Source: Paenibacillus lactis
GTDB lineage: Bacteria > Bacillota > Bacilli > Paenibacillales > Paenibacillaceae
Reading direction: 5' to 3'
Assembly (NCBI RefSeq): GCF_017873605.1
Contig: NZ_JAGGKI010000003.1
Coordinates: forward strand, 62,001 to 126,000
DNA length: 64,000 nt
A program made the translations under genes and the position numbers. Positions within the stretch are counted from its first letter, which is position 1, and each line of letters starts with the position of its first letter. A model generated the notes under the pieces. That model searched no databases. It worked only from the letters and a program-made list of their open reading frames with translations, and had not been told where the DNA came from. Below are positions 27,229 through 36,355 of the stretch, piece after piece.

Positions 27229-28121
27229 TAGAATCCCCCTTTCACAGCATGCATCTCCAGCAGCTTGCCCAGCATGGAACGCATGTCTTTCCGATGAATA
27301 ACCATGTCAAGCTGACCATGCGCCAAATTGAACTCCGCCGTCTGGAAATCATCCGGCAGCTTCTGGCGAATGGTCTGTTCGATAACGATACGGCCGGCAA
27401 AGCCGAATACGGCTCCCGGTTCAGCAATATTAATATCGCCAAGCGTTGCAAAGCTTGCGGATACGCCGCCGGTGGTCGGATCCGTAATAACGGAAATATA
27501 CAGCCCGCCCTGCTCATTGAATCTCGCCAGAGCTGCACTCGTCTTGGCCATTTGCATTAAGCTCAGAATACTCTCCTGCATCCGGGCTCCGCCGGACGTC
27601 GAGAAGATGATCAGAGGCAGACGCTTGTCCGTTGCGATCTCGATCGCCCGGGTAATTTTCTCCCCTACGACCGATCCCATGCTGCCCGTGAAAAAATCAA
27701 AGCTCATTACAGCCACCACGACCGGCTGCCCCAGAATGGTTCCCTGGCCGGTAACGACCGCGTCCCGAAGACCAGATTTCATCGTCTGCTGCTCCAGCTT
27801 GGCCGCATAGCCCGGAAACTTCAGCGGGTCCACGGATATCATATCGGCGTCGAACTCCTCGAAGCCTGTCTCATCCAGCGTCATGCCGATCCGCTCTAAC
27901 GCGTTCAGACGCATATGATGGCCGCATTCCTGACACACCTTCAGATTCTTCTCAAGCTCTTTACTGTATTGAATCGTGCCGCACTTGGCACATTTGTTCA
28001 TCAGGCCTTCCGGAATTTCACGTTTCGGGCGTTCGCCTTCCTGAGGCTGCCCTGCCGTCCCAAGTCGCTCTGATGGGATCGTTGCGTATTTCCTTTTTTT
28101 CTGAAATAAGTCTTTGAACAC
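27228..28121 (-). CDS. accD: Acetyl-CoA carboxylase carboxyltransferase, beta subunit
   Basis: Beta half of the carboxyltransferase. A zinc ribbon with Cys44, Cys47, Cys63 and Cys66 (C-x2-C-x15-C-x2-C) lies near the N-terminus, followed by the crotonase-like core with [20 protein letters not shown] and [16 protein letters not shown]. The 297-residue length is standard. It is coupled to accA by a one-base overlap and is the first gene of the accDA pair; the upstream small gene at 28213 may share its transcript. Confidence 0.98.
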   Translation of the reverse strand: MFKDLFQKKRKYATIPSERLGTAGQPQEGERPKREIPEGLMNKCAKCGTIQYSKELEKNLKVCQECGHHMRLNALERIGMTLDETGFEEFDADMISVDPLKFPGYAAKLEQQTMKSGLRDAVVTGQGTILGQPVVVAVMSFDFFTGSMGSVVGEKITRAIEIATDKRLPLIIFSTSGGARMQESILSLMQMAKTSAALARFNEQGGLYISVITDPTTGGVSASFATLGDINIAEPGAVFGFAGRIVIEQTIRQKLPDDFQTAEFNLAHGQLDMVIHRKDMRSMLGKLLEMHAVKGGF

Positions 28122-28212
28122 AACTACACCTCTTCAGCCCTAAATTTGAATGGCCGCCGTAGATAACACTTCGCCGATCCGTACACATGCTTCGCTATGT
28201 AGCCCATATATC

Positions 28213-28401
28213 CTATGGGTGCAATATCGAATTCAACACTTCCTGTACTTCCTCAAGCTCTCCGGAGGGTACCAATATTTCAAACTGCTGTTTGGATAAA
28301 TTCACAGGACGGCTTTTAACCAAAAAACCTTCTTCCGTCAGCCTGGTTTGGATCATTTCCGCCACCTTCGCAGTTGGCGCAATATAGATAACCGTCCACA
28401 T
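28213..28401 (-). CDS. Conserved small protein, DUF2007-like fold
   Basis: A 62-residue protein beginning MWTVIYIAPTAKVAEMIQ. The pattern of an N-terminal strand, a helix with the EMIQTRLTEEGF motif, then basic and acidic strands (LVKSRP...FEILVPSGELEEVQEVLN) resembles small DUF2007-type domains thought to act in signal transduction or metal-related regulation. The family assignment is by general look only. It lies 91 bases upstream of accD on the same strand, and PgpA-like and dnaE genes follow at higher coordinates. Confidence 0.7.
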   Translation of the reverse strand: MWTVIYIAPTAKVAEMIQTRLTEEGFLVKSRPVNLSKQQFEILVPSGELEEVQEVLNSILHP

Positions 28402-28508
28402 GCCTTTCAGATCCCCCTAATCTCGTTCCACAGGCATATCCTGAGCCGATATAATGGATAATGATAACATACTTCAGTTTTTACCTCAACAAAGAGAGCA
28501 GGGGGCTG

Positions 28509-28529
28509 AAAAGCGGCCTGACCGGCCGC
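28509..28529 (-). terminator. Possible terminator after the PgpA-like gene
   Basis: GCGGCC and GGCCGC form a short GC-rich stem with a 5-base loop, followed on the minus strand by TTTT. It lies 27 bases past the stop of the gene ending at 28556. Confidence 0.5.
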
Positions 28530-28555
28530 CGACCCTTAAACGACAGGGCTCGCGG

Positions 28556-29053
28556 TCATTCGTCAGAACTCGCGGAATAGCTTGCCGCATCGGGATTGTT
28601 ATGCGCGATCCGCGAGGACGCCGCTGCTGCGATGCCTGCCACCAAATCGTCGAGAAATACATGAATTCCATCCATTTTTTCATTCAATATTTCAATAACG
28701 CCAATTTTTTCTTTATCCAAATATCCGAAACTTGTCAACCCGATCATTCCATAAATGCTGGTGACCCCGAGCGCCATCGTTTCATCGACCCCGTACAGCG
28801 GCTCGTCGTTCTCCATGATCGATTGCAGAGGCTGCGGCAGCAGCTTTCTCTCCGCCAATTCATCGAGCGCAATTCCCGTAAACAACGTATACTGCACTTC
28901 TCTCTTGCCAAGAACGGCGCGGACGCTGTCCTCGCACTGTTCCAGCGTTAATCCCGGATGATACCGCTGCTGCAGCTGAAATACGATGTCCGCAATGGCG
29001 GTAATGCTGACCCCCCTGCGGCTTAGCATGCTCTCTGCCAAGTCCAGTGACAT
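28556..29053 (-). CDS. PgpA/YutG-type phosphatidylglycerophosphatase-like protein
   Basis: A 165-residue protein with the PgpA-family C-terminal block GYLDKEKIGVIEILNEK followed by GIHVFLDDLVAGIAAA. Enzymes of this family dephosphorylate phosphatidylglycerol phosphate in the membrane, but the YutG-type Firmicute members are short, lack clear membrane segments and have not been assigned firmly. The N-terminal half (residues 1-70) is a helical RGVSITAIADIVFQLQ segment. It is downstream of dnaE on the same strand and is probably part of its transcription unit. Confidence 0.82.
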   Translation of the reverse strand: MSLDLAESMLSRRGVSITAIADIVFQLQQRYHPGLTLEQCEDSVRAVLGKREVQYTLFTGIALDELAERKLLPQPLQSIMENDEPLYGVDETMALGVTSIYGMIGLTSFGYLDKEKIGVIEILNEKMDGIHVFLDDLVAGIAAAASSRIAHNNPDAASYSASSDE

Positions 29054-29205
29054 AATAATCCCTCCCGCTTACGATCAGCCGATAGCTCCATAGGTGGATG
29101 GGCAAAATCCTGTGCCCGGATCACCTCCAGGGAGTACTCGGCCACTTTGCTGTAGTGTCCTAATTGTATGCGGGAGGGATATGAAACGTTCTTATTTTTT
29201 CAGGC

Positions 29206-32200
29206 TTACCGAACCTTTACGGTATCTTCGCCCAGCATGCTTATCATTTGGGCATTCAGCTCATCGGAGAGGTTAATCCGATACGCGTCGCTCAGGGCGA
29301 GCACCTTCTGGCTCCGCTCGTAGAACAGTACGGTCGGCATGTCCCCCGGATGCCGCTGCAACAGCTCTTTCAGCTTCACCAGCAGCTCCGGCTTCTCGGC
29401 CTCCCGGCTGATCTTGATAAAGACCCGCTGCTCGGGTCTTGACGGGCTCAGCCGGTCCGGGCGGGCGGCTCGCTTCGCGGCCTCGCGGGGCTTCGCCGTC
29501 GCCGGCGATGCGCCCGCATCCGGCTGCGGAGCGAGCCCTGCAGCGGAAGCGCCTGGCCGGCGGCTCGGCGCTTCCGGGGCCGGCGGCTCGGCGGCAGCCT
29601 CTCGCCGGGGCATGCCGCCGCCGGAGGTCTGCTGCGGACGGCTTCGTCCGCCGCCTGCCGCGCGGACCTTGCTGCGCTGCACCAGCTGCCGCAGCGTCCC
29701 GGCTTCAAGCGGCGCCACCTCTTCGGCAAGCAGCTTGAAGCCCTCATCCTGCAGCTGCACCTTGGCGCGAATGGCCAGCAGGGCCCCCTTCTCGATCAGG
29801 TGCGCGCTTCGCTTCCACACTTCCGGAAACAGCACCACTTCGCAGCGCTCGATCTGATCCTCGCACTCCATGAAGGCCATTGCCTTCCCTTGCTTCGTCG
29901 TGATGGTCTTCAGGGAGACCACCATGCCGGCTACTGCTGCCATCGATTCATCCTGCGCTTCGTGCAGCTCCATCAGCCGGTCCGCCCCGGTCTCCTCCAG
30001 AATCTCGTCGAATCCGTCGAGCGGATGCCCGGACAGATACATCCCGAGCAGCTCCCGCTCGAATTCAAGCTGCTGGCCTTGAGAATAGGGCGCAATATCG
30101 GGATATTCGATATCCCAGTTCGGCGTCTCAACGAAGTCGAACAGCTGAATCTGCAGGTCATCGCGTTCCTTGCGCCACTTGACGGCCGCTTCCACGGTTT
30201 CGTCAAGCATCGCGACGAGCTGGGAGCGGTGGCCCGGCAGGGAATCGAACGCCCCGGCTTGAATGAGCGATTCGATCACGCGTTTATTGCATACGCGAAG
30301 ATCGACGCGGCGGCAGAAGTCCAGCAGGCTCTCGAACGGCTTCTCTTTGCGGATGGCCGCAATGTTCTCGACCGCTTGGGTGCCGACGTTCTTAATCGCG
30401 GCCAGCCCGAAGCGGATACTCCCTGCGGATGGCTCCGCCGATTCCGGCCCGCGCTCCGCGCCTGCCGATCCTGCGGGCACCGGCACCGGCGTGAAATAGG
30501 TCCCGCTCTCATTGACATCCGGCGGCAGCACCTCGATGCCCATCCGCCGCGCTTCGAGCACGTATTCGGCTACCTTTCGGTGGCTGCCCATGACGGCCGT
30601 CAGCATCGAAGCCATGAATTGAACCGGGTAGTGCGCCTTCAGATAGGCCGTCTGAAAAGCGAGCACGCCGTACGCCGCCGCATGCGCCCGAGGGAAGCCG
30701 TAATCCGCGAAGCGCACGATCATATCGTACACGCGGTTAGCGTCGTCCTCGCCGTATCCCATCTTGAGGCTGCCTGCAACGAAATGGCTCCGCTCCCGGT
30801 CCAGCACCTCGCGTTTCTTCTTCGATACGGCCCGGCGGAGCAAATCCGCCTCCCCGAGCGTAAAGCCCGCCATGCTTGAGGCAATCTGCATGATCTGCTC
30901 CTGGTACACGATGATCCCGTACGTATCGCCGAGGATCGGGATCAGATCCGGATGCGGATACTCCACCTCGATCCGGCCGTGCTTGGCCTGAATGTATTTC
31001 GGAATAAACTCCATCGGACCCGGACGGTACAGTGCGTTTACGGACACGATATCCTCGAAGGCCGAAGGCTTCAGTTCCTTCAGGACCCGGCGCATGCCGG
31101 CGGACTCCAGCTGGAACACGCCCGTTGTCTCGCCTTTGCCGAGCATTTCGTACGTAAGCGGATCGTCGTCCGGCACCTGCGTCAGGTCCAGGGCCTCCTC
31201 CCGATGCTCCTGGATCCACTTCAGCGTCCGTTCAATAATGGAGAGGGTGCGCAGGCCAAGAAAATCCATCTTGAGCAGTCCGACGCTTTCCAGATGCTCC
31301 ATGGAATACTGCGTCAGCGCGGTCCGCTCGCTGCCCTCCTGAAGCGGAACGGCATCGGTAAGCGGATCGCGGGAAATGACGACGCCCGCCGCATGCGTAG
31401 AGGCATGGCGGGGCATTCCCTCGACCTTCATCGCCATGTCGAGCAGCTCGCGCACCTTCGGTCTTGTCTCGTATTGCTCCTTCAGCTGCGGACTTTGCTC
31501 CATCGCCTTGGCAATGCTGATGCCCAGATGGTTCGGGATCAGCTTGGCCGCTTTATCCACGTCGCCGAACGGCACGTTGAGCGCGCGTCCCACATCGCGT
31601 ACAGCTGCACGCGCTGCCATCGTACCGAACGTAATGATCTGGGCGACATGCTCCCGGCCGTATTTGTTCACCACATAATCGATAACTTCATCCCGCCGCT
31701 CGTCGCTGAAGTCGATATCGATATCCGGCATCGTGACCCGCTCGGGATTCAGAAACCGTTCAAACAACAATTTATACTTCATCGGATCGACGTTCGTGAT
31801 CCGGAGCGTATAAGCGACAAGGCTGCCCGCGGAGGAGCCCCTGCCCGGTCCGACCGCGATGCCTTGGCGATGCGCATACGCGATGAAGTCCCACACGATC
31901 AGAAAATAATCGCTGAAGCCCATTCTTTCGATCACGTCCAGCTCATAGCTCAGACGCTGCTCCAGCTGCTCCTTAAGCTCGGGGGACTGCCAGCGTTCGG
32001 TATTCTCGTATCGGTCCCGGAGCCCGTTCTCGCACAGCTGCCTTAAATATTCCGCGGAGCTTGTCCCTTCCGGAAGGGAACGGTACTCCGGCAAAATGGA
32101 TTTTCCGAATTCCAGCTCAAGGCTGCATTGATCCGCAATTCGGGCCGTGTTGGCGATCGCTTCAGGCACATGCGGGAACAGCCGCTCCATCTCCCGGCCG

Positions 32201-32937
32201 TCCTTCAAATACAGCTGGCTTGTCGGGATCCGCAGCCGGTCCTCATCCTCCACCGTCTTGCCTGTGCCGATGCAGATCAGCACATCCTGCACCTCGGCAT
32301 CTTCCTGCGTCAGATAGTGAACATCGTTCGTAGCCGCAAGCGGAATGCCCGTTTCGCGGCTAAGCGCGATCAGCTGCGGATTGACCCGCTTCTGCTCCGG
32401 CAGCCCGTGGTCTTGAAGCTCCAGATAGAAATCGTCTCCGAAGATAGCCTGGTAGCGAAGCGCGGCCGCCCTGGCCTCCGCTTCCCGCCCATGCAGCAAA
32501 TGCTGCGGCACTTCCCCGCCTAGACAAGCGCTCAGACAGATAATGCCTTCATGATGGGCTGCCAGCGCCTCCATATCGATCCGCGGTCTGTAATGATAGC
32601 CTTCCAGATGGCCGATGGAGCACAGCTTCATCAGATTGCGGTAACCGATATCGTTCTTGGCCAGAAGAATCAGGTGATAGATCGGCTGATCCTTCCGGCT
32701 TCCCCGCTCTTTGCGGGAGCCTGCCGTGATATATGCCTCACAGCCGATGATCGGCTTGATGCCATGGGCCAGACAAGCTTTGTAGAACGGAATCGCGCCG
32801 TACATGACGCCATGATCCGTCAGCGCCAGCGACTTCATTCCAAGCTCCGCAGCTTCCCGCACCAGGTCGCCGATACGTGCCGCTCCATCGAGCAAACTGT
32901 ATTCACTATGCACGTGCAAATGCACGAAAGAGCTCAT
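29206..32937 (-). CDS. dnaE: DNA polymerase III subunit alpha, DnaE type
   Basis: Replicative/primer-extending polymerase of the DnaE class (as opposed to PolC). The start MSSFVHLHVHSEYS at 32937 follows AAGGAAGG; an in-frame ATG nine codons upstream is less likely. Domains are PHP (about 4-210), the polymerase palm with PDIDIDFSDERR (about 404-415), fingers, a helix-hairpin-helix and a C-terminal OB fold. The protein is 1243 residues, longer than usual, because of an 80-residue Ala/Pro/Arg-rich low-complexity linker near residues 1087-1166, encoded by very GC-rich DNA. A normal C-terminal domain follows the linker. It is divergent from ytrH. Confidence 0.96.
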   Translation of the reverse strand: MSSFVHLHVHSEYSLLDGAARIGDLVREAAELGMKSLALTDHGVMYGAIPFYKACLAHGIKPIIGCEAYITAGSRKERGSRKDQPIYHLILLAKNDIGYRNLMKLCSIGHLEGYHYRPRIDMEALAAHHEGIICLSACLGGEVPQHLLHGREAEARAAALRYQAIFGDDFYLELQDHGLPEQKRVNPQLIALSRETGIPLAATNDVHYLTQEDAEVQDVLICIGTGKTVEDEDRLRIPTSQLYLKDGREMERLFPHVPEAIANTARIADQCSLELEFGKSILPEYRSLPEGTSSAEYLRQLCENGLRDRYENTERWQSPELKEQLEQRLSYELDVIERMGFSDYFLIVWDFIAYAHRQGIAVGPGRGSSAGSLVAYTLRITNVDPMKYKLLFERFLNPERVTMPDIDIDFSDERRDEVIDYVVNKYGREHVAQIITFGTMAARAAVRDVGRALNVPFGDVDKAAKLIPNHLGISIAKAMEQSPQLKEQYETRPKVRELLDMAMKVEGMPRHASTHAAGVVISRDPLTDAVPLQEGSERTALTQYSMEHLESVGLLKMDFLGLRTLSIIERTLKWIQEHREEALDLTQVPDDDPLTYEMLGKGETTGVFQLESAGMRRVLKELKPSAFEDIVSVNALYRPGPMEFIPKYIQAKHGRIEVEYPHPDLIPILGDTYGIIVYQEQIMQIASSMAGFTLGEADLLRRAVSKKKREVLDRERSHFVAGSLKMGYGEDDANRVYDMIVRFADYGFPRAHAAAYGVLAFQTAYLKAHYPVQFMASMLTAVMGSHRKVAEYVLEARRMGIEVLPPDVNESGTYFTPVPVPAGSAGAERGPESAEPSAGSIRFGLAAIKNVGTQAVENIAAIRKEKPFESLLDFCRRVDLRVCNKRVIESLIQAGAFDSLPGHRSQLVAMLDETVEAAVKWRKERDDLQIQLFDFVETPNWDIEYPDIAPYSQGQQLEFERELLGMYLSGHPLDGFDEILEETGADRLMELHEAQDESMAAVAGMVVSLKTITTKQGKAMAFMECEDQIERCEVVLFPEVWKRSAHLIEKGALLAIRAKVQLQDEGFKLLAEEVAPLEAGTLRQLVQRSKVRAAGGGRSRPQQTSGGGMPRREAAAEPPAPEAPSRRPGASAAGLAPQPDAGASPATAKPREAAKRAARPDRLSPSRPEQRVFIKISREAEKPELLVKLKELLQRHPGDMPTVLFYERSQKVLALSDAYRINLSDELNAQMISMLGEDTVKVR

Positions 32938-33019
32938 CGTAACGCCTTCCTTTCGCCGGTTCATTTATATCAATCGAACAAACAGATCATGTTCATTAAA
33001 AAGTCCTTATATCATTTTA

Positions 33020-33049
33020 TCATAATCCCACAAGGCCCGCCCATATAAT
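33020..33049 (+). promoter_or_regulatory. Sigma-E-like promoter of ytrH-ytrI
   Basis: TCATAAT (33020-33026) and CATATAAT (33042-33049) are spaced by 15 bases and match the mother-cell sigma-E form (-35 KMATATT, -10 CATACAMT) well. They lie about 75 bases before ytrH. The ytrH and ytrI genes of Bacillus belong to the sigma-E regulon. Confidence 0.65.
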
Positions 33050-33123
33050 GAAACTAGAGCGCCTGCGGACAGGCAGTCGCAAGTGGCGGCAGCACCGCCA
33101 CGAGAAGAAAGGGGATAAAGAGT

Positions 33124-33450
33124 ATGGGCGTGTTTTTATCCAAGGCGATTCTTGACTTTTTCATAGCCTTCGGCATCGTGCTGGGAGGAGCCATGGTAGG
33201 AGGCATAGGTGCCGTCCTGTCCCTTCAGCCCCCGACCCATACGATGATGGAGATCGCCGACCGAATCAAAATATGGGCGTTGGCCGCGGCAATCGGGGGC
33301 ACCATCGATCCGATGCGGGTTATTGAGAGCAACATGCTCGGAGGCAATCTTTCGCCTGCGATCAAGCAGATTCTATATCTATGCTTTGCATTTCTCGGAG
33401 CACATATGGGCAGCGAGCTGGTCAAATGGGTGTGCTCGAACAAGGGGTAG
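33124..33450 (+). CDS. ytrH: Sporulation membrane protein YtrH
   Basis: Small integral membrane protein required for efficient sporulation in Bacillus, of unknown mechanism. The 108 residues have an N-terminal hydrophobic segment with a glycine-rich GIVLGGAMVGGIGAVLSLQPP motif, a middle IWALAAAIGGTIDPMRVIE stretch and a C-terminal helix. The start follows AAAGGGG. It is followed three bases later by ytrI and is divergent from dnaE, as in Bacillus. A sigma-E-like promoter lies upstream. Confidence 0.92.
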   Translation: MGVFLSKAILDFFIAFGIVLGGAMVGGIGAVLSLQPPTHTMMEIADRIKIWALAAAIGGTIDPMRVIESNMLGGNLSPAIKQILYLCFAFLGAHMGSELVKWVCSNKG

Positions 33451-33453
33451 CCT

Positions 33454-33957
33454 ATGCGAGTGCCTCCTCCCCACCGATTCCGCCCTTTCTATCAAGCCGC
33501 TTCCATCTTCGTGCTGGGGATGATCGTCGGCAGCATCGTCTACAACTCCCTGTATCATGCAGCCTACAATAAGCTGTGGGAGACGAATCTAGCCCAGCAG
33601 CTTCAGATCACCCAATATGAGGATGATATCGCGACGTTAAAAAAGTACAACAAGCAGACCACCGTCATTCGGGAAATTAAAATCCGAAGCGAGGAGAATG
33701 TCAGCGCGCCGCTCGATCCACTGATTTCGAAAGAGATCGTCAAGCTGATGTCGGAAGATCTCGCGGTTCTTCGCGGACGCAGCGTCTTCGATATCGACAC
33801 GGATAGCAAGCTTACCCGCTCCCTGCTCAATGACAAGATTTATACCGTCAGAGAGAAGGATTACAAGGTTCAGATCCGAACCATGCTCGTTGTGGATGGC
33901 GTGCTTCAGATCTGGTTCACCGTCACCCCCGTGGATGCAAAGTCGACCGGATCATGA
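33454..33957 (+). CDS. ytrI: Sporulation protein YtrI
   Basis: Single-pass membrane protein with one helix near residues 14-40 and a long C-terminal domain of about 120 residues. The region 40-70 is probably a coiled coil (LAQQLQITQYEDDIATLKKY). The C-terminal domain has the IKIRSEENVSAPLDPLISKEIVKLMSEDLAVLRGR and YKVQIRTMLVVDGVLQIWFTV patterns of the YtrI family. It follows ytrH after three bases and should be co-expressed. Exact function is not known. Confidence 0.9.
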   Translation: MRVPPPHRFRPFYQAASIFVLGMIVGSIVYNSLYHAAYNKLWETNLAQQLQITQYEDDIATLKKYNKQTTVIREIKIRSEENVSAPLDPLISKEIVKLMSEDLAVLRGRSVFDIDTDSKLTRSLLNDKIYTVREKDYKVQIRTMLVVDGVLQIWFTVTPVDAKSTGS

Positions 33958-34040
33958 TACAATATCGTTGCCAAGATTGAATCGGATCGACATGCTGCGT
34001 TCCAAGCGGACATGTTGTGAACCAAAAAAGGAGCTTTTCC

Positions 34041-34352
34041 ATGATAACCGTTATCCGTTATGCCCTGTTCATCATCCTGGTGCTGTCCGTCATCGCCGCC
34101 GCGCTGTACAGCATTCGGGCCCGGCGCGTTGCCGATCCGGCCGACCGCGGCTTCCATATGGCCATGATGAATCTGTACATGGGCATTATGCTCATCTCGC
34201 TGTCGCTCGTCTGCATGTTCCTGTTCAGGGGATCGACCCCGGCCGTCATCGTCGAAGCGGCGTTTTTGGTGCTCGGCGCCTTTAACCTTTTTGCCGGAAT
34301 CCGAAGCCGGTCCTATTACAGCAGATTGAGGAAAGCACGCGCCGAAGGCTGA
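34041..34352 (+). CDS. ytpI: YtpI family membrane protein
   Basis: Membrane protein of 103 residues from the ATG at 34041 (AAAGGAGCTTTTCC just upstream); the GTG at 34017 would add eight residues that coincide with the ribosome site. Three hydrophobic segments are visible at about 5-22, 44-62 and 65-85, with a short basic C-terminal tail. It matches YtpI in size, layout and position (between ytrI and ytoI). In Bacillus the nrnA gene lies between ytrI and ytpI, but it is absent here. A terminator follows. Confidence 0.82.
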   Translation: MITVIRYALFIILVLSVIAAALYSIRARRVADPADRGFHMAMMNLYMGIMLISLSLVCMFLFRGSTPAVIVEAAFLVLGAFNLFAGIRSRSYYSRLRKARAEG

Positions 34353-34427
34353 TGGCCGTGTAGCCTAGTATATCCCACCGCAAGCCAGGCAGCTTCTACA
34401 CATGCTTGACCTGCTTGTACATCAATA

Positions 34428-34470
34428 AGGGCATCCCGAAGGTTGATTTAACCTGCGAGATGCCCTTTTG
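34428..34470 (+). terminator. Terminator after ytpI
   Basis: A 9-base stem AAGGGCATC/GATGCCCTT with an inner AGGTT/AACCT pairing, followed by TTTTGC, lies 75 bases past the ytpI stop. Confidence 0.75.
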
Positions 34471-34578
34471 CTGCTTCCACTCTCCCGAATGTTTCCGTAC
34501 GCCGCCGGTTCATTAGCCTTTCCTGCCAGCGATCGTATAGCTTTCTTATCCGTGCTTTCCTATACGCGATCCTTTTTC

Positions 34579-35913
34579 CTATCCGTGATCAATCGCTTGC
34601 ATCGTCATGACCGCCTTGGCGATCGTACTGGACTGGTGCTGGATTTCAACCTCCATCTTGCACGTTTTGCGGCTGATCTCCAGCAGCTTCGGCATAATTA
34701 GAATCGGATCCTCGATCTGGACCGGCCGGAGGAAATACGTGGACAGATGATCCAGGACGTAATCCCAGCCGCTGATATCTTTAGCAGCCTTGACGGCAGC
34801 TTGACTCATCACCGTCGTCAGCACTCCTTGCGAAATCGTACCCAGATCCGTCGCCATCTGGGGCGTAATGAAACCGTGGAAGAACAGATGTCCTTCCTCA
34901 TCCCGGTCCTCCGCAATGCCGTTCCAGATCAGCTGATCGAACGTCTCGCCGAGCTGAGGCTGGTTTCGCGCATCACGGAGCGCGCCGAGCACCTCCTTGC
35001 GGGTGACCGTGGCAATTAGCTTGCGGTTTTTGTCCACGATCGGCAGAAAATCGATGCCTTCCCACATCATGATCTGGGCGGCCGATGCAAGCGACGTTTT
35101 CATGCCGGCTGTCACCGGATTTCGCGTCATCGCCTTCTCGATCGGCTGCGTGTCCGCCATGCCTTCAACGTCCCGAACCCCGACAATGCCGATCACCCGG
35201 TTCCACTCATCCGTGACCGGATAGCGGTTCTGGCCCGTTTCCTGCGTGATCCGTTTAAACTCCTTCACGGTCACTGAGTTTTTCAGCTGATGGTTTCTCG
35301 GCTTTTCCAAAGCGATGTCTTCAACCAGCATGATTTTTTTCTTGATTAACCGGTCGAAAATAGCGCGATTGATCATCGAGGCTACGGTAAAGGTATCATG
35401 CCGGGAGGAAATGATCGGCAGGTCCAGCTGATCCGCCAGCTGCTTGACCTCACGGCTCGTTCCGAACCCGCCGGTAATCAGCACCCCTGCCCCCTGTTCC
35501 AGTGCAAGGGAGTGGGCGTCCTCCCGGTTGCCGACAATCATCAGGCTTCCGGCATCGATATATCGGATCATCGCCTCCACCTTCATGGCGCCGATCACGT
35601 ATTTGTGCAGGCTTTTGTTCAGGCCCTGTGCGCCGCCGAGGACGTGGCCTTCCACAATTTCCACCACATCGGCGAAGGTCAGCTGCTCGGAAATGTTCCG
35701 GGGCTTGCGCTCGACGCGAACGGTGCCGATTCTCTCCTTCGTGACAACGATCCCAAGGCTCTCCGCCTCTTTCACCGCCCGATAGGCGGTCCCTTCGCTA
35801 ACGCCCATCTCTTTGGCCAGCCGGCGAACGGAAATTTTACTTCCGATCTTCAGGCTTTCAATATGTTGAACCAGCTGCTCATGCTTGGTAATCGTATCAT
35901 CACGTGCGTTCAA
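34579..35913 (-). CDS. ytoI: CBS/DRTGG/hotdog-domain regulator YtoI
   Basis: Predicted ligand-responsive DNA-binding protein of 444 residues. An N-terminal winged helix (about 10-70, LAKEMGVSEGTAYRAVKEAES) is followed by a DRTGG domain (about 75-185), two CBS repeats (about 195-310, with PVTAGMKTSLASAAQIM) and a hotdog-like C-terminal domain (about 325-440). This is the YtoI domain order. The first codon is TTG at 35913 with GGGGG upstream. Position next to ytpI is conserved with Bacillus. Its regulon and ligand are unknown; CBS domains often bind adenine nucleotides. Confidence 0.9.
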   Translation of the reverse strand: MNARDDTITKHEQLVQHIESLKIGSKISVRRLAKEMGVSEGTAYRAVKEAESLGIVVTKERIGTVRVERKPRNISEQLTFADVVEIVEGHVLGGAQGLNKSLHKYVIGAMKVEAMIRYIDAGSLMIVGNREDAHSLALEQGAGVLITGGFGTSREVKQLADQLDLPIISSRHDTFTVASMINRAIFDRLIKKKIMLVEDIALEKPRNHQLKNSVTVKEFKRITQETGQNRYPVTDEWNRVIGIVGVRDVEGMADTQPIEKAMTRNPVTAGMKTSLASAAQIMMWEGIDFLPIVDKNRKLIATVTRKEVLGALRDARNQPQLGETFDQLIWNGIAEDRDEEGHLFFHGFITPQMATDLGTISQGVLTTVMSQAAVKAAKDISGWDYVLDHLSTYFLRPVQIEDPILIMPKLLEISRKTCKMEVEIQHQSSTIAKAVMTMQAIDHG

Positions 35914-36218
35914 CTGTTATACCCCCTAGTCCCTATCTGTACCATACTGTATCTATTATATCACGGGTGCAGCCTAAACATAACTAGGTGTATAACATAA
36001 TCGCAAGGCTTTACCATGCGATTTCCGGGAGGTTTGTCATGCTGCCGGGAACTATGCCCTCCATTTTTTCGCGGGATTCCGAACCGGAACGGCTGCTTGC
36101 CTTTGCAGCAGTCAACGTTGCAAGACGACAGCCTCGGTTGCGTGTGTGGCGTTTTGACATGATCGCATGTGCTCAGGATACATATCGTCGCGGCAAACGC
36201 TTCGCAACGCACAAAAAA
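35914..36218. other. Spacer between ytoI and a small membrane-protein gene
   Basis: About 300 bases. On the minus strand a TATAAT box at 35955-35960 may serve ytoI. An 89-codon plus-strand frame (35988-36257) has no ribosome site, no family resemblance and runs into a terminator, so I do not accept it as a gene. Confidence 0.5.
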
Positions 36219-36273
36219 ACTCCCCTGCCGGAGCAAAGCATGCCAAATGCATCGTAACACCGTACAGGGGAGT
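36212..36273 (-). terminator. Terminator of the gene ending at 36356
   Basis: ACTCCCCTG (36219-36227) pairs with CAGGGGAGT (36265-36273); on the minus strand the stem ends in a run of seven T. The loop is long but contains a further short pairing. Confidence 0.7.
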
Positions 36274-36355
36274 TCTTTTCATTTTTTTGTTCAACGGTCG
36301 TCGATTGCAGTCCTCAAAGCCCGCAAGTTCCCGCCAGGCTGACCGCTTCTGCGGC

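Noticed and set aside
35988..36257. 89-codon plus-strand frame between ytoI and a small membrane protein
   Set aside because: No ribosome site, no conserved pattern, and its end is inside a terminator hairpin of the opposite unit.
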